Of a stretch of DNA of 64,000 nucleotides, positions 16,775-25,877 are shown piece by piece. This stretch comes from JBCCGR01 sp039029195 (lineage in GTDB: Bacteria > Pseudomonadota > Alphaproteobacteria > Rhizobiales > Rhizobiaceae). Location of the stretch: contig JBCCGR010000001.1 in the NCBI GenBank assembly GCA_039029195.1, positions 62,001 to 126,000 of the forward strand, given 5' to 3'. The notes below the pieces were generated by a model, which ran no database searches, was not told where the DNA came from, and was given only the letters and a program-made list of their open reading frames with translations. Positions within the stretch are counted from its first letter, which is position 1. Every line of letters begins with the position of its first letter. The translations under genes were made by a program, and so were the position numbers.

Positions 16775-19078
16775 ATGAAAACTATCAACACAATTGTTGA
16801 CCGTTCGCTGGTTGGCGCCGGAACTCCCTCGGTCAGACCAGGAGATGACCCGGCGCTGTATGGTTCGATGACCATGACACCAGCCCGCCCGGTAGAAGCC
16901 CGAAGCTTTCACACTGAAACCCTGACCTACACCGTAGGGAGTCTGGGACTTGACGATTCCGGCGCCATTCGCATTGCGTGGCGAATGGTCAGCGACAGCG
17001 GGCAGCCACAATGGACCATGCCATCCGCGCCCAACTATGTGACCGCCCGCAGCAATGGTGAGGGGCAGCTCCGACTGAGCTATTCCAAGAAGGGTGGTAC
17101 GCGCCCCTGGTTTGAGGTGCTGACAATCACACAAGCTGGAGGTTATCTGCGCCCAGGTGATCAGATCACTATGGTTCTCGGCGACATGTCGCATGGTTCT
17201 CCCGGCATGCTGGCGCAGACTTTCGTCGAAGGCGCACGCGAGTTTCAGGTTCTGGCCGACGTGCAGGCCACAGGACAATTTATTGAAGTCGCCGGGCCGC
17301 AGCTGTTTGTGCCCATTGTGCCGGGCCCGCCAATGCATTGGAAAGCGGTTCTACCGACTTTGCGCCGCCCTGGTGAGGAGTTTTCTCTCGGACTGAAAAA
17401 CGAAGACAAATGGGGAAACCCCACTCAGCGGGCAAGCGGTGCAAAACTCCGGCTGGAAACGAGCATACCGGTCATAGGACTTCCTGAAGCTCTTGAATTT
17501 CGACCGGACGACCGCGCGTTGACTCTCGAAGGTCTTCAAGTGGCTCAAGAAGGCGAATTGCGCCTCAAGATTTACGAAGCAGAGACATTGGTGGCTGAAG
17601 CAGGACCGCTGATCATCCGCGAAGGTGATTTGGCCGGGTTTTGGGGAGACCTGCACGGCCAGACCGGCGAGACAGTTGGCACCAACACGGCGGAGCACTA
17701 TTTTGATTTCGCGCGCAACAAAGCCTTCCTCGATGTCACCAGCCACCAGGCCAATGATTTTCAGATCAATGCCGCATTCTGGGACAGGCTGAACACTCTC
17801 ACGGCTGAGTGGAATGAACCGGGTCGTTTCACCGTGCTGCCGGGTTATGAATGGTCCGGCAACACTGCTGTCGGTGGCGATCACAATGTTTATTTCCGCG
17901 AAGAAGGACGAACGATCCGACGTTGCTCTCATGCATTGTTGGAAGATCGCTCTGAGATGGACAATGACGCCCACACGCTGACCGACCTGTATGCCGCCTT
18001 TAGAGATACTGGTGAAGACGTCGTGATGTACGCGCATGTCGGAGGTCGTTACGCCAATATTCATTTTGATCACGATCCCAACATCGAAACAGCCGTCGAG
18101 GTCCATTCTGCGTGGGGTACGTTTGAGTGGATATTAACCGATGGGTTTGACCTGGGTCGCCGAGTTGGCGTTGTTTGCAACAGCGATGGGCACAAGGGAC
18201 GCCCTGGTGCCAGCTATCCGGGCGACTCGCTCTTTGGTGCCTATGGCGGGCTGACCTGCTTCCTGACTCCCAATAACACCCGAGACAGCATCCTCGAGGC
18301 ACAGCGGCGGCGTCATCACTATGGCACCACCGGGTGCCGAATGTTCATGGATGTAAATGTCACACTGGATCAGGACAGCACACTCTATGAACGAAACCCC
18401 GAAGGCGCACCGGATTGCCAATATGAAACGGTCCGGAATGCTGTCATGGGCGATGTTGTTCAAACCAATTGTAAATCTGCTCGGCTGTCATTGGAGGTGC
18501 GCGCCCACAGCGGGATTGAGCGCATTGAAGTGCGGCGGGGCAAGGAGGTCTTCAAAACGTTTCGACCATACACTGAGGGCGAGCTGGGAAACCGTATCCG
18601 CGTCTTGTGGAGTGGCGCCGAATATCGCGGTCGTGGCCGAAACACGACGTGGAACGGGCTCGCCCGTTTTTCCGATACCGCAATTTCACGGCTGGAAAAG
18701 ATCAACCAATGGAATCCTGATGCACTGTTTGAACAACGGGGCTCGCGGCAGGTTCTATGGAAAACTGTGACGACCGGAAACTACATGGGTTTTGATGCCT
18801 GGGTTGAAGATTTGAAAGGAACGCTCGACATCGCGACAAATCTTGGCGAGTTGAGTGTGCCGATCGCCGAAACTGGACTGGAGCAGAAATCGGTGGATTG
18901 CGGCGGGCTGGAACGCCAGATCAAGTTGTTTCGTTTACCGGATGCGGCGCTCAAACGGTCTCTTACGGCTGACATTGACATTCCGCTGTATGAGACCGGT
19001 GACACACCGCTGTGGATTTCGGTCTACACGGAGGATGGATTTCAGGCCTGGTCCAGTCCTGTGTACCTCTTCCATTGA
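16775..19078 (+). CDS. DUF3604 family protein (predicted PHP-like metal hydrolase)
   Basis: A 767-residue protein of the DUF3604 family. The N-terminal 270 residues are beta-rich. The central part begins FWGDLHGQTGETVGTNTAEHYFDFAR and continues to VVCNSDGHKGRPG; the conserved Asp and His pairs resemble the metal-binding sites of PHP-type phosphoesterases. Family members have no settled biochemical function and are often found near sulfatases and organic-acid transporters, which fits this window. There is no signal peptide. The ATG is preceded by a weak ribosome site (TTAGG). It is a single gene convergent with the long minus-strand operon. Function beyond predicted hydrolase remains open. Confidence 0.85.
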   Translation: MKTINTIVDRSLVGAGTPSVRPGDDPALYGSMTMTPARPVEARSFHTETLTYTVGSLGLDDSGAIRIAWRMVSDSGQPQWTMPSAPNYVTARSNGEGQLRLSYSKKGGTRPWFEVLTITQAGGYLRPGDQITMVLGDMSHGSPGMLAQTFVEGAREFQVLADVQATGQFIEVAGPQLFVPIVPGPPMHWKAVLPTLRRPGEEFSLGLKNEDKWGNPTQRASGAKLRLETSIPVIGLPEALEFRPDDRALTLEGLQVAQEGELRLKIYEAETLVAEAGPLIIREGDLAGFWGDLHGQTGETVGTNTAEHYFDFARNKAFLDVTSHQANDFQINAAFWDRLNTLTAEWNEPGRFTVLPGYEWSGNTAVGGDHNVYFREEGRTIRRCSHALLEDRSEMDNDAHTLTDLYAAFRDTGEDVVMYAHVGGRYANIHFDHDPNIETAVEVHSAWGTFEWILTDGFDLGRRVGVVCNSDGHKGRPGASYPGDSLFGAYGGLTCFLTPNNTRDSILEAQRRRHHYGTTGCRMFMDVNVTLDQDSTLYERNPEGAPDCQYETVRNAVMGDVVQTNCKSARLSLEVRAHSGIERIEVRRGKEVFKTFRPYTEGELGNRIRVLWSGAEYRGRGRNTTWNGLARFSDTAISRLEKINQWNPDALFEQRGSRQVLWKTVTTGNYMGFDAWVEDLKGTLDIATNLGELSVPIAETGLEQKSVDCGGLERQIKLFRLPDAALKRSLTADIDIPLYETGDTPLWISVYTEDGFQAWSSPVYLFH

Positions 19079-19106
19079 TTCACCTGAAATTGGGGGCTTC
19101 TGTCTC

Positions 19107-19127
19107 ACGGCTCCGGTCTGGAGCCGT
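19107..19127 (+). terminator. Hairpin downstream of DUF3604 gene
   Basis: A perfect 8-base inverted repeat (ACGGCTCC and GGAGCCGT, 5-base loop) lies 29 bases after the DUF3604 stop, between two convergent genes. No strong T run follows on either strand, so termination would be partial. The position suits a shared bidirectional terminator. Confidence 0.45.
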
Positions 19128-19358
19128 CGAACTTTGAGGTAACTATGACGGCCAAAACAACTTAAAATCAGAGAAAGCAGGCGTTGTTCAGGTGAACATT
19201 CCAGGATGTTCACCAGTCAGCTTCTTTGCACCACTGGACGTGTCGCAAGCCCTTTGTGCGAGCCACCAAACAGCACGATCCGCTCCTTGCCGGGCCCCGA
19301 AACTCCGGCAATCAAGCGGCTCCGATTTATCGCGCGGCGTCTCAGCGGCGATACATTT

Positions 19359-20528
19359 TTAGACAACAGGAACCCGGGCTGAGGGAGGAGTTGAACGGGA
19401 TCGGCCGGTGCGCATCTTGCCGTCAATCATGACTGCCGCAATGCCGGGGATGTTGCCCATTGCCATCGCGCCAAGAACATCATCGCCTTCTGATCCGCCC
19501 GGGCGGTCCATGAATACCAGATCCGCTGGTCGGCCTTTAGCGACGATTCCCTGATCAAGACCGCGCCGTTTGGAGACGTTTCCACTGCCGCAGCACCAGG
19601 CCTGTTCTGCCGGCAATCCGCCAAAGCTCGCCAACAGGGTCGCCATGCGAAGCATGCCGTTTGGCTGAACGCCTGACCCTGCAGGGGCATCCGTACCAAC
19701 GACAAAGTCAGCAAGCCGATCTTCTGCAATCGCCCCTTCCATCGCAACAAGTGCAGACTTTTCATTGCCATTGTGCACCGCTTCAAGTGCCCCTTTAGCG
19801 TGGCGGCAGAGCTTCCGAATGGCCTCATGCGGAATGGAGGTCGGGCCTCCATTGATGTGGCTAACCACATCCGGCTGCGCTTCAAGAACATCATCAGCGG
19901 TCACGTGATGAGAACCGGCAATTGAGGGGCCACCGGTGTGCATGATCGTCTCAATACCCAGTTCGCGGCACCAGCCAGTCACGCGGGCAGCATCGGGTCC
20001 CTTGGCGACGGTCCCAAGGCCAATTTCACCGATGTGGCGAATGCCGGCAGCTTTTATGCCTTCATAAAAATCGCGATCAAAATCGAGCTCCGGCACGGGC
20101 GCACCAGCAATCACTTTTGCCCCGGCAGAACGGAAATTGGCAAAGCAGCGCTGTGCCACCATGGCCAGCGCTTTCACACCATCGGCATCCTTCGGGCGAC
20201 CCGGCAGATGCACTTCGCCAGCCGAAATAAAGCTGGTGACGGCGCCATTGACGTTCATCTCAATCCAGCCGATCTGGTTCTGGCGAGGTGTCCAGTCGCC
20301 AAAAACCGGGTGGCAGTGGCCGTCGATGAGGCCTGGCGCAACAGCGCAGCCCGCAGCATCAATCGTTCGATCCGCATCGCCAGCTTCAAGGCCCACAATC
20401 ACGCCATCCTCGATCAGAACACAGTCACTGTCCGCCAACGGCGCGTCGAGGTCGCCAGTCAGCAAGCGACCAATGTTGCGGATGAGTGTGCGACCTGGTT
20501 CCGGTGCGTCTTTTGGTGCGTCAGCCAT
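19359..20528 (-). CDS. ena: Enamidase-like amidohydrolase
   Basis: A 389-residue cytoplasmic amidohydrolase closely resembling enamidase of Eubacterium barkeri, which hydrolyses 6-oxo-1,4,5,6-tetrahydronicotinate to 2-formylglutarate and ammonia. Visible metal and catalytic residues are His71 and His73 (GHCHP), Glu168 (GEIGLGT), His197 (HTGG), His224 (HINGGPT) and Asp280 (GTDAPAGSG). The segments VHLPGRPKDADGVKALA and GSHHVTADDVLEAQPDVVSHING track the enamidase sequence well beyond the general fold. A ribosome site (GAGGGAT) precedes the ATG. It lies last in the long minus-strand operon containing a 6-hydroxynicotinate-reductase-like gene, supporting hydrolytic ring opening after reduction. 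The exact substrate could be a related cyclic enamide. Confidence 0.85.
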   Translation of the reverse strand: MADAPKDAPEPGRTLIRNIGRLLTGDLDAPLADSDCVLIEDGVIVGLEAGDADRTIDAAGCAVAPGLIDGHCHPVFGDWTPRQNQIGWIEMNVNGAVTSFISAGEVHLPGRPKDADGVKALAMVAQRCFANFRSAGAKVIAGAPVPELDFDRDFYEGIKAAGIRHIGEIGLGTVAKGPDAARVTGWCRELGIETIMHTGGPSIAGSHHVTADDVLEAQPDVVSHINGGPTSIPHEAIRKLCRHAKGALEAVHNGNEKSALVAMEGAIAEDRLADFVVGTDAPAGSGVQPNGMLRMATLLASFGGLPAEQAWCCGSGNVSKRRGLDQGIVAKGRPADLVFMDRPGGSEGDDVLGAMAMGNIPGIAAVMIDGKMRTGRSRSTPPSARVPVV

Positions 20529-20654
20529 CTGATCCCTCTTTCATTTTCATCTTGTCACGCTGTTCCGTTGTTGTCTGATCGAACCCGGATGGGCCCGAGT
20601 TTTTCCATATAGCGCTCGCTGTGCTTACCGAAGAAATCGCCCAGCCTGTCGAAA

Positions 20655-21101
20655 TCAAGTCAGCTTCCCGAGCAGCTTCAAAAACGTTTCGCGCTCGGAA
20701 GCACTGAGCGGTTTGAGTGTCTCAGCGGTGATTTTGTGCCCCGCTTCATAGAACTTAGCTTCATGCGGCTTCGCCTCTTCTGTCAGAGCGATGAGCGAGC
20801 GTCGCTTGTCTGCCGGGTCAGGTCTCACCTGCACCAACTTGCGACTGCGCAACCGGTCAACAACACCTTTGATTGTTGCGACATCCATTGCAGTCTTTCG
20901 GCCCAATTCGTTTTGGGAACACTCTCCAAGCTGCAGCAGTTTTATGACCACAGAAAACTGAGTGGGTGTGAGATTCAACGGCGCTAAGGACTGAAAAATC
21001 ACCGCATGACGCTGCCCGGCAACACGCATCATGTAGCCCGCCTGATCTTCAAGGACATATTCCGTGTCAGTGGTTTTGTCTTTCGCTACTGTCACGCCCA
21101 A
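20655..21101 (-). CDS. MarR-family transcriptional regulator
   Basis: A 148-residue winged-helix regulator. The core reads LNLTPTQFSVVIKLLQLGECSQNELGRKTAMDVATIKGVVDRLRSRKLVQVRPDPADKRRSLIALT, with the helix-turn-helix and the D-x-R-x-x wing signature of MarR proteins. The first in-frame start is TTG at 21101; a GTG two codons later (21095) is an alternative. It lies between the ABC transporter genes and the enamidase gene and is the only regulator in the long minus-strand operon. It is therefore the prime candidate to bind the palindromes found upstream of that operon. The ligand is presumably the N-heterocycle or an intermediate, by analogy with aromatic-acid MarR regulators. Confidence 0.9.
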   Translation of the reverse strand: MGVTVAKDKTTDTEYVLEDQAGYMMRVAGQRHAVIFQSLAPLNLTPTQFSVVIKLLQLGECSQNELGRKTAMDVATIKGVVDRLRSRKLVQVRPDPADKRRSLIALTEEAKPHEAKFYEAGHKITAETLKPLSASERETFLKLLGKLT

Positions 21102-21147
21102 CCCGTTGTCATTGTTCCTCAGTTTTTCTGAACTTATCGCACTTGGT

Positions 21148-21169
21148 CAGCACAAAAAAGTTTGTGCTG
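21148..21169. promoter_or_regulatory. Perfect 9-base dyad upstream of marR
   Basis: CAGCACAAA and TTTGTGCTG are separated by 4 bases, about 47 bases upstream of the MarR start and just after the ABC ATPase gene. It could be an operator for autoregulation or an intercistronic hairpin. On the plus strand TTTT follows, but no plus-strand gene precedes it, so a terminator role there has no client. Confidence 0.5.
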
Positions 21170-21219
21170 TTTTAAAAAGACACTCCTCCTTAGCGCATGA
21201 TTGCCGGGACACCGCATCG

Positions 21220-21921
21220 TCAGGCCGCGAGATAAGCATCCCTGATCTCCGGCTGCGCGCTCAGTTCTTCCAGAGTGCCGGCAAATTTGCGCTCACCGCT
21301 TTCGATGATGACCGCACGATCTGCAACCACCTGCGCAAAATGCAGGTTTTGTTCCGAAAGCAGGATCGTGAGACCTTCGGATTTGAGCTGGCTGATGACC
21401 TTTGCCATTTGTTCCACAATGACTGGCGCAACGCCCTCGCTTGGCTCATCAAGAAGCAAAAACAGTGGATTGCCCATCAGCGTGCGGGCGATGGTCAACA
21501 TCTGCTGTTCGCCACCTGACAGGGCTTTGCCGCGATTGTTGCGACGCTCCGCCAGATTGGGAAACAGGTCAAACAGCATATCGTGGGTCCAGGTCACTGC
21601 ACCTTCCCGTTTCGGCTGCTGACCCACGACCAGGTTCTCCATAACCGTCAAATCAGTAAAGACCCGCCGATCCTCCGGAACATAGCCCAATCCAAGCTTG
21701 GCAATCTTATGAGGTGGCAGGGCTGAAATTTCACGCTCCTGAAATTTGATCGAACCTGACGCCGTGCGGACCATCTGCATCACAGATTTCATTGTGGTCG
21801 ATTTGCCCGCACCGTTGCGGCCCAGGAGTGCGACCACAGTGCCGCGTGGAACCTCCATGCTGAGGTCGCGAAGCACATGGGCCTTGCCGTAAAAACTGTT
21901 GATGTCCTTGACCTCAAGCAT
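21220..21921 (-). CDS. Branched-chain-type ABC transporter ATPase (LivF family)
   Basis: About 233 residues when started at the ATG at 21921 (MLEVKDINSFYGKAHVLRDLS). A longer open frame upstream lies inside the preceding ATPase gene and lacks family similarity. The protein shows Walker A GRNGAGKS, signature LSGGEQQM and Walker B LFLLLDEPSEG. It is the LivF-type nucleotide-binding subunit of a high-affinity ABC importer. Its start overlaps the end of the LivG-type gene by 8 bases. With the fused permease and binding protein upstream it forms a complete importer, whose substrate is probably the heterocycle degraded by the same operon rather than a branched-chain amino acid. Confidence 0.92.
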   Translation of the reverse strand: MLEVKDINSFYGKAHVLRDLSMEVPRGTVVALLGRNGAGKSTTMKSVMQMVRTASGSIKFQEREISALPPHKIAKLGLGYVPEDRRVFTDLTVMENLVVGQQPKREGAVTWTHDMLFDLFPNLAERRNNRGKALSGGEQQMLTIARTLMGNPLFLLLDEPSEGVAPVIVEQMAKVISQLKSEGLTILLSEQNLHFAQVVADRAVIIESGERKFAGTLEELSAQPEIRDAYLAA

Positions 21922-22693
21922 GGGCTTTCTCCCCATCGCCAAAGACGGTGCCGCCGCCCAGATACACCTCTTGCACGCGGGCATTGTTGCGAATTTCGGT
22001 GGCGTCACCCTCAGCAATCAAAGCGCCTCGATTCAAAACCATGATCCGGTGGGCATGGGCGAAAACCACATCCATGTCGTGCTCAGTGAAGAGAACGCTA
22101 ACGCCCTTCTCTTCCACAATGTCGGAAGTCAGCTGCATCAAAGCCACTCGTTCCTTCGGCGCCATTCCGGCAGTGGGCTCATCCATAAGAAGAACCTTGG
22201 GTGAATGCGCCAATGCAATCGCCAGTTCCATACGCTTCAGATCGCCATAGGCCAGCACTGCACAGTGGCGATCGGCCTGATCAGCCATGCTGACAAGATC
22301 AAGGAGAGCGAGCGCTTCATCGCGGTACCTTTTGTGCGCATATGGCAGTACGCGCATGATGTCCTGGTGATGTGAGATGAGCGCCATCTGCACATTTTCA
22401 ATCACTGTCATCGAGGCATAGGTCGCAGTGATCTGAAACGTGCGACCAACGCCTTTGCGCCAAACATCGCGCGGCTTCATGCCGGTTATTGTTTCTCCAG
22501 CCAGAATCACGTCGCCGTTTGTTGGTTTCAACTGCCCCATCAGCATGTTGAAGCATGTGCTCTTGCCAGCACCATTGGGTCCGATCATGGCAAGAAGTTC
22601 GCCCCTTTGGAGTTGGAAGGAAACATCGTCCACGGCAACGATGGCGCCAAAAGTTTTGGTGAGCCCAAGTGTTTCAAGCACACTCGTCATCAT
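21914..22693 (-). CDS. Branched-chain-type ABC transporter ATPase (LivG family)
   Basis: A 259-residue ATPase with Walker A GPNGAGKS, the LivG-characteristic GVGRTFQITATYASMTVIENV, a signature region LAYGDLKRMELAIALA and Walker B VLLMDEPTAGM. The signature reads AYGDLKR rather than the common SGGQ-type sequence, as is usual for LivG proteins. It is the second nucleotide-binding subunit of the importer. Two consecutive ATG codons are available; the first overlaps the permease stop in an ATGA. It forms one transcription unit with the fused permease and binding protein. Confidence 0.92.
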   Translation of the reverse strand: MMTSVLETLGLTKTFGAIVAVDDVSFQLQRGELLAMIGPNGAGKSTCFNMLMGQLKPTNGDVILAGETITGMKPRDVWRKGVGRTFQITATYASMTVIENVQMALISHHQDIMRVLPYAHKRYRDEALALLDLVSMADQADRHCAVLAYGDLKRMELAIALAHSPKVLLMDEPTAGMAPKERVALMQLTSDIVEEKGVSVLFTEHDMDVVFAHAHRIMVLNRGALIAEGDATEIRNNARVQEVYLGGGTVFGDGEKAHA

Positions 22694-24558
22694 TGCCCCC
22701 GCACTTTCACGAGGCCCAGACGTTCAAACCCAATCCGAAGGCTGCCCACAATGCCGTTTGGTGCGGCGATCACCACGAAGATGATCAAAAGCCCCATGAG
22801 CAAACGCCAATATTCGAATTTGAGCAGGACTTCTTCGATGCCCTTGAAGAAGCCAGCTCCAACAACACCACCAGCCAACGTCTTCACACCGCCGAGAAAC
22901 ACCACGATCAGCGCATCGAAACTGCGCGCTATTTCCAGTTCATTGGGAAAGACCGAGCCCTTCGAGAAAACGAACAGCGACCCGGCCAGACCGCCCATAA
23001 ATCCTGCAAAGCCAAACGCAATCAACCTGATCTTGCGCGTATCAATCCCCATGGCTTCCGCCTGCCGCTCACTGTCTCGCGAAGCCCGCAATGCATAACC
23101 GAATGGGGAGTGTGCCACGTGGCGCAGGATCACGATGCCGGCCACACAGCAAATCAGCGTGAAGTAAAAATAGATGGTTGTGTCGTTAAGCCATTTTGCT
23201 GGCCAGATGTTCACCAGCCCGTCATCTCCGCCGGTCACGTCGCCCCACTGGAACACTAGGCTCCAGACCAGCTGCGCAAACGCGAGTGTCAGCATCGCGA
23301 AGTAGACGCCCGTCAGGCGCAAACAGACCCAGCCGATTGCCAGCGCAGCAAGGCCCGCCCCAACAGGAGCCAAAAGGAAGGCCAGTTCCATTGGGCTGTT
23401 GATATGAGTGACCAGCAACGCTGCCACATATGCCCCGCCGCCATAGTAGGCTGCATGACCAAAGCTGACGAGCCCGCCGCTACCAAGGAGAAAGTGTAGG
23501 GAGGCCGCAAACAAACAGAAGATCAAAACATCTGTTGCGAGAACTTGAGAATAGGCTGTACCATAGAGGGGTAACAGCGCAAGCACAATGACACCCAGGG
23601 CCACGATCATTTGCGCCTGTCGAGAGGCAGGTTTGATCGGACGTTCAGGTTCTCCAACCTGGCCATGTTCACCGGCAACTTCCTCGCGCCCGAAGAGGCC
23701 GTAGGGGCGGATCATCAGAACCACGATCATGACGACAAACATCAAGACCAGCGTGGATTGCGGCAGATACGTCACGCCAAATACATTGAGAACGGAAATG
23801 ATGATCGCTGCCAGATAGGCGCCCGGCAAAGAGCCCATGCCACCAATCACAACAACCACAAAGACAGGTGCCAGTATATTGAAATCCATCAGCAAATCTG
23901 CCCCACCCTTGGGCAGTTGCAGTGCACCGCCCAATCCGGCGAGAGCCGAACCCAGTGCAAAGACGCCGGTGAAAAGCCAGGCCTGATTGACCCCCAGTGC
24001 GCTGACCATTTCGCGATCTTGCGTTGCGGCCCGCACGAGCACGCCAAGCCGGGTTCGTGACATTAAATACCACAGCGCAAGCGCGATAATGGGCGTGATA
24101 ACCAACAAGACAATATCATATTTCGGGATGGGCTCGCCCATGATCCGAAAGACGCCGCGCAGACCCGGCGCACGAGGGCCTAAAAGGTCTTCCGGACCCC
24201 AGATAAGCAGCGCCAGATCCTGAATGACCAGGATCACTCCAAAGGTCGCCACAAGCTGGAAAAGTTCTGGTGCCTTGTAGACCGGTCGAAGCACAAGCAT
24301 TTCGATAAGAACGCCGACGATGCCAACAATCAGGCCGGCGATCACGATCGAGCCCCAGAAGCCGATGCCGGCGGGCAGGTAGTCCGGCAAAATCTGCATC
24401 AGCGAATAGCCTGTATAGGCCCCGATCATATAGAGAGAGCCGTGCGCGAAGTTTACAATCCGCGTGACCCCGAAAATCAGAGACAGGCCGCACGCGACCA
24501 GAAATAGCGAACTGGCATTGGCCAAGCCCGTGAGGACCTGTGCCACAAAAAATTCCAT
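22690..24558 (-). CDS. Fused LivH-LivM ABC transporter permease
   Basis: A 622-residue membrane protein in which both permease subunits of a branched-chain-type importer are joined. Residues 1-290 or so are LivH-like (GLSLIFGVTRIVNFAHGSLYMIGAY, DREMVSALGVN). After a hydrophilic linker (REEVAGEHGQVGEPERPIKPASRQ) residues 320-620 are LivM-like (GSGGLVSFGHAAYYGGGAY, ASRDSERQAEAMGI). In most bacteria these are two genes, so fusion is less common, though found in several lineages. Many transmembrane segments are visible. It is followed by the LivG-type gene with a 4-base overlap and preceded by the binding-protein gene and a hairpin. Confidence 0.92.
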   Translation of the reverse strand: MEFFVAQVLTGLANASSLFLVACGLSLIFGVTRIVNFAHGSLYMIGAYTGYSLMQILPDYLPAGIGFWGSIVIAGLIVGIVGVLIEMLVLRPVYKAPELFQLVATFGVILVIQDLALLIWGPEDLLGPRAPGLRGVFRIMGEPIPKYDIVLLVITPIIALALWYLMSRTRLGVLVRAATQDREMVSALGVNQAWLFTGVFALGSALAGLGGALQLPKGGADLLMDFNILAPVFVVVVIGGMGSLPGAYLAAIIISVLNVFGVTYLPQSTLVLMFVVMIVVLMIRPYGLFGREEVAGEHGQVGEPERPIKPASRQAQMIVALGVIVLALLPLYGTAYSQVLATDVLIFCLFAASLHFLLGSGGLVSFGHAAYYGGGAYVAALLVTHINSPMELAFLLAPVGAGLAALAIGWVCLRLTGVYFAMLTLAFAQLVWSLVFQWGDVTGGDDGLVNIWPAKWLNDTTIYFYFTLICCVAGIVILRHVAHSPFGYALRASRDSERQAEAMGIDTRKIRLIAFGFAGFMGGLAGSLFVFSKGSVFPNELEIARSFDALIVVFLGGVKTLAGGVVGAGFFKGIEEVLLKFEYWRLLMGLLIIFVVIAAPNGIVGSLRIGFERLGLVKVRGQ

Positions 24559-24603
24559 TGTTCAGAGGCCCTATGCGAAGCGTGTGAGGCGCTGAGCGAA
24601 AAA

Positions 24604-24631
24604 GGGCCGCAAGTCCAAGTTCTTGCGACCC
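24604..24631 (-). other. Intercistronic hairpin after binding-protein gene
   Basis: GGGCCGCAAG and CTTGCGACCC form a 10-base stem with one mismatch and an 8-base loop, between the periplasmic binding-protein stop and the fused permease start. No T run follows in the transcribed direction. The likely role is to protect the binding-protein message and limit permease expression. Confidence 0.55.
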
Positions 24632-24643
24632 GACTATTCTGAC

Positions 24644-25855
24644 CTACTCAGCCGGGCGCAGAGATTTCACTTCTTCGTCCGACGGCAGATAGTCCGCGCC
24701 ATTCTTGAACGCCCAATCAACCATTACACCTTTGCCATCCTTGACGGTTGTGGTGCCCACCCACGCGCCGGCTGTCGATTGATTGTCGATTGCACGATAG
24801 GTGATTTCACCCATTGGCGTGGCAAGTTTAAGATCTTCGAAAGCGGCACGGATTGCAGCAGTTTCGGTCGAACCGGCTTTGTTCAAGGCCGCAACGATGG
24901 ACTGAACAGTCATATAGCCCACGAGCGAACCAATGCGTGGATGATCGCCATATTTTGCCTGATAGGCTGCGACGAACTCACCACCCGGGCCGTCCTTGAT
25001 GTCCTGCCAGGGATATCCGGTCACAACCCAGCCTTCCGGCGCCTCTTCGCCCAGCGGGTCAATATACTCAGGCTCACCCGACAGCAGGCCATAGACTTTA
25101 CGACCGTCAAACAGTCCGCGGTCGGAACCTTCGCGCACAAACTTCGCCAGATCAGGACCGAAAGTTACATTGTAGATTGCATCAGGCTTGGCCCGCTCCA
25201 GTGCCTGAACTTCCGCACCAGCGTCGATCTTGAATACTGCTGGCCACTGCTCTGCCACGAATTCGACTTCTGGCTTCAGCGCGGTCAGAGCCTTTTTGAA
25301 AGCCGCCACAGCATCCTTGCCGTAGGCATAGTTCGGCGCGATGGTTGCATATTTCACAGCATCGGTTTTGGCTGCTTCTTCCGCGAGCATTGCGGCTTGC
25401 ATGTACGTGGAGGCGCGCAGGCGGAACGTGTATGGGTTGCCTGCGGACCATACCAACGCATCGGCCAACGGTTCAGATGCAAGATAGACATAACCCTTTT
25501 CCGCAGCATGGCTTGAAATCGCGAGCCCCACATTCGAAAGGATGGTGCCGGTGATCATCACCGTACCTTCGGAGGTCATCAGCTCTTCTGCGATCTTCAC
25601 CGCCTCGCCGGGCTTGCCCTGATCATCGCGGAATACAAATTCCAGCGGACGACCCAAAACACCTCCAGCGCTGTTCACCTGTTCCAGCGCCAGTTCAATT
25701 CCTTGTTTGTAGGGACCTGCAAACGCGGCGAGACGCTTGTAGTGGTTGATCTCACCGATCTTGATTGGATCTTCGGCAAGTGCCGGACCCGCTATTGGCA
25801 TGGCGGCCACGATTGCCGCACCCAGCAGCGTTTTCAGAAATGTTTTGCGTTTCAT
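24644..25855 (-). CDS. ABC transporter substrate-binding protein (LivK-like)
   Basis: A 403-residue periplasmic binding protein with a signal peptide (MKRKTFLKTLLGAAIVAAMPIAGPALA, cleaved near residue 27). The mature part has the type I periplasmic-binding fold used for amino acids, amides and aromatic acids: PIKIGEINHYKRLAAFAGPYKQGIELALEQVNSAGG and VFRDDQGKPGEAVKIAEELM. A ribosome site (GAGAGGGATC) precedes the ATG, 22 bases after the Rieske oxygenase gene. It is the ligand-recognition component of the importer. The family also binds aromatic and heterocyclic carboxylates, consistent with a nicotinate-like ligand here, but specificity cannot be read from sequence. Confidence 0.92.
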   Translation of the reverse strand: MKRKTFLKTLLGAAIVAAMPIAGPALAEDPIKIGEINHYKRLAAFAGPYKQGIELALEQVNSAGGVLGRPLEFVFRDDQGKPGEAVKIAEELMTSEGTVMITGTILSNVGLAISSHAAEKGYVYLASEPLADALVWSAGNPYTFRLRASTYMQAAMLAEEAAKTDAVKYATIAPNYAYGKDAVAAFKKALTALKPEVEFVAEQWPAVFKIDAGAEVQALERAKPDAIYNVTFGPDLAKFVREGSDRGLFDGRKVYGLLSGEPEYIDPLGEEAPEGWVVTGYPWQDIKDGPGGEFVAAYQAKYGDHPRIGSLVGYMTVQSIVAALNKAGSTETAAIRAAFEDLKLATPMGEITYRAIDNQSTAGAWVGTTTVKDGKGVMVDWAFKNGADYLPSDEEVKSLRPAE

Positions 25856-25877
25856 TGATCCCTCTCCGTTGGTGACG

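Noticed and set aside
16709..17338. Minus-strand frame of 209 codons opposite the DUF3604 gene
   Set aside because: No conserved features, and the plus-strand frame has clear family motifs.
21922..22017. N-terminal extension of the LivF-type ATPase
   Set aside because: The extra 32 residues are encoded within the LivG-type gene and precede the canonical MLEVKDI start.
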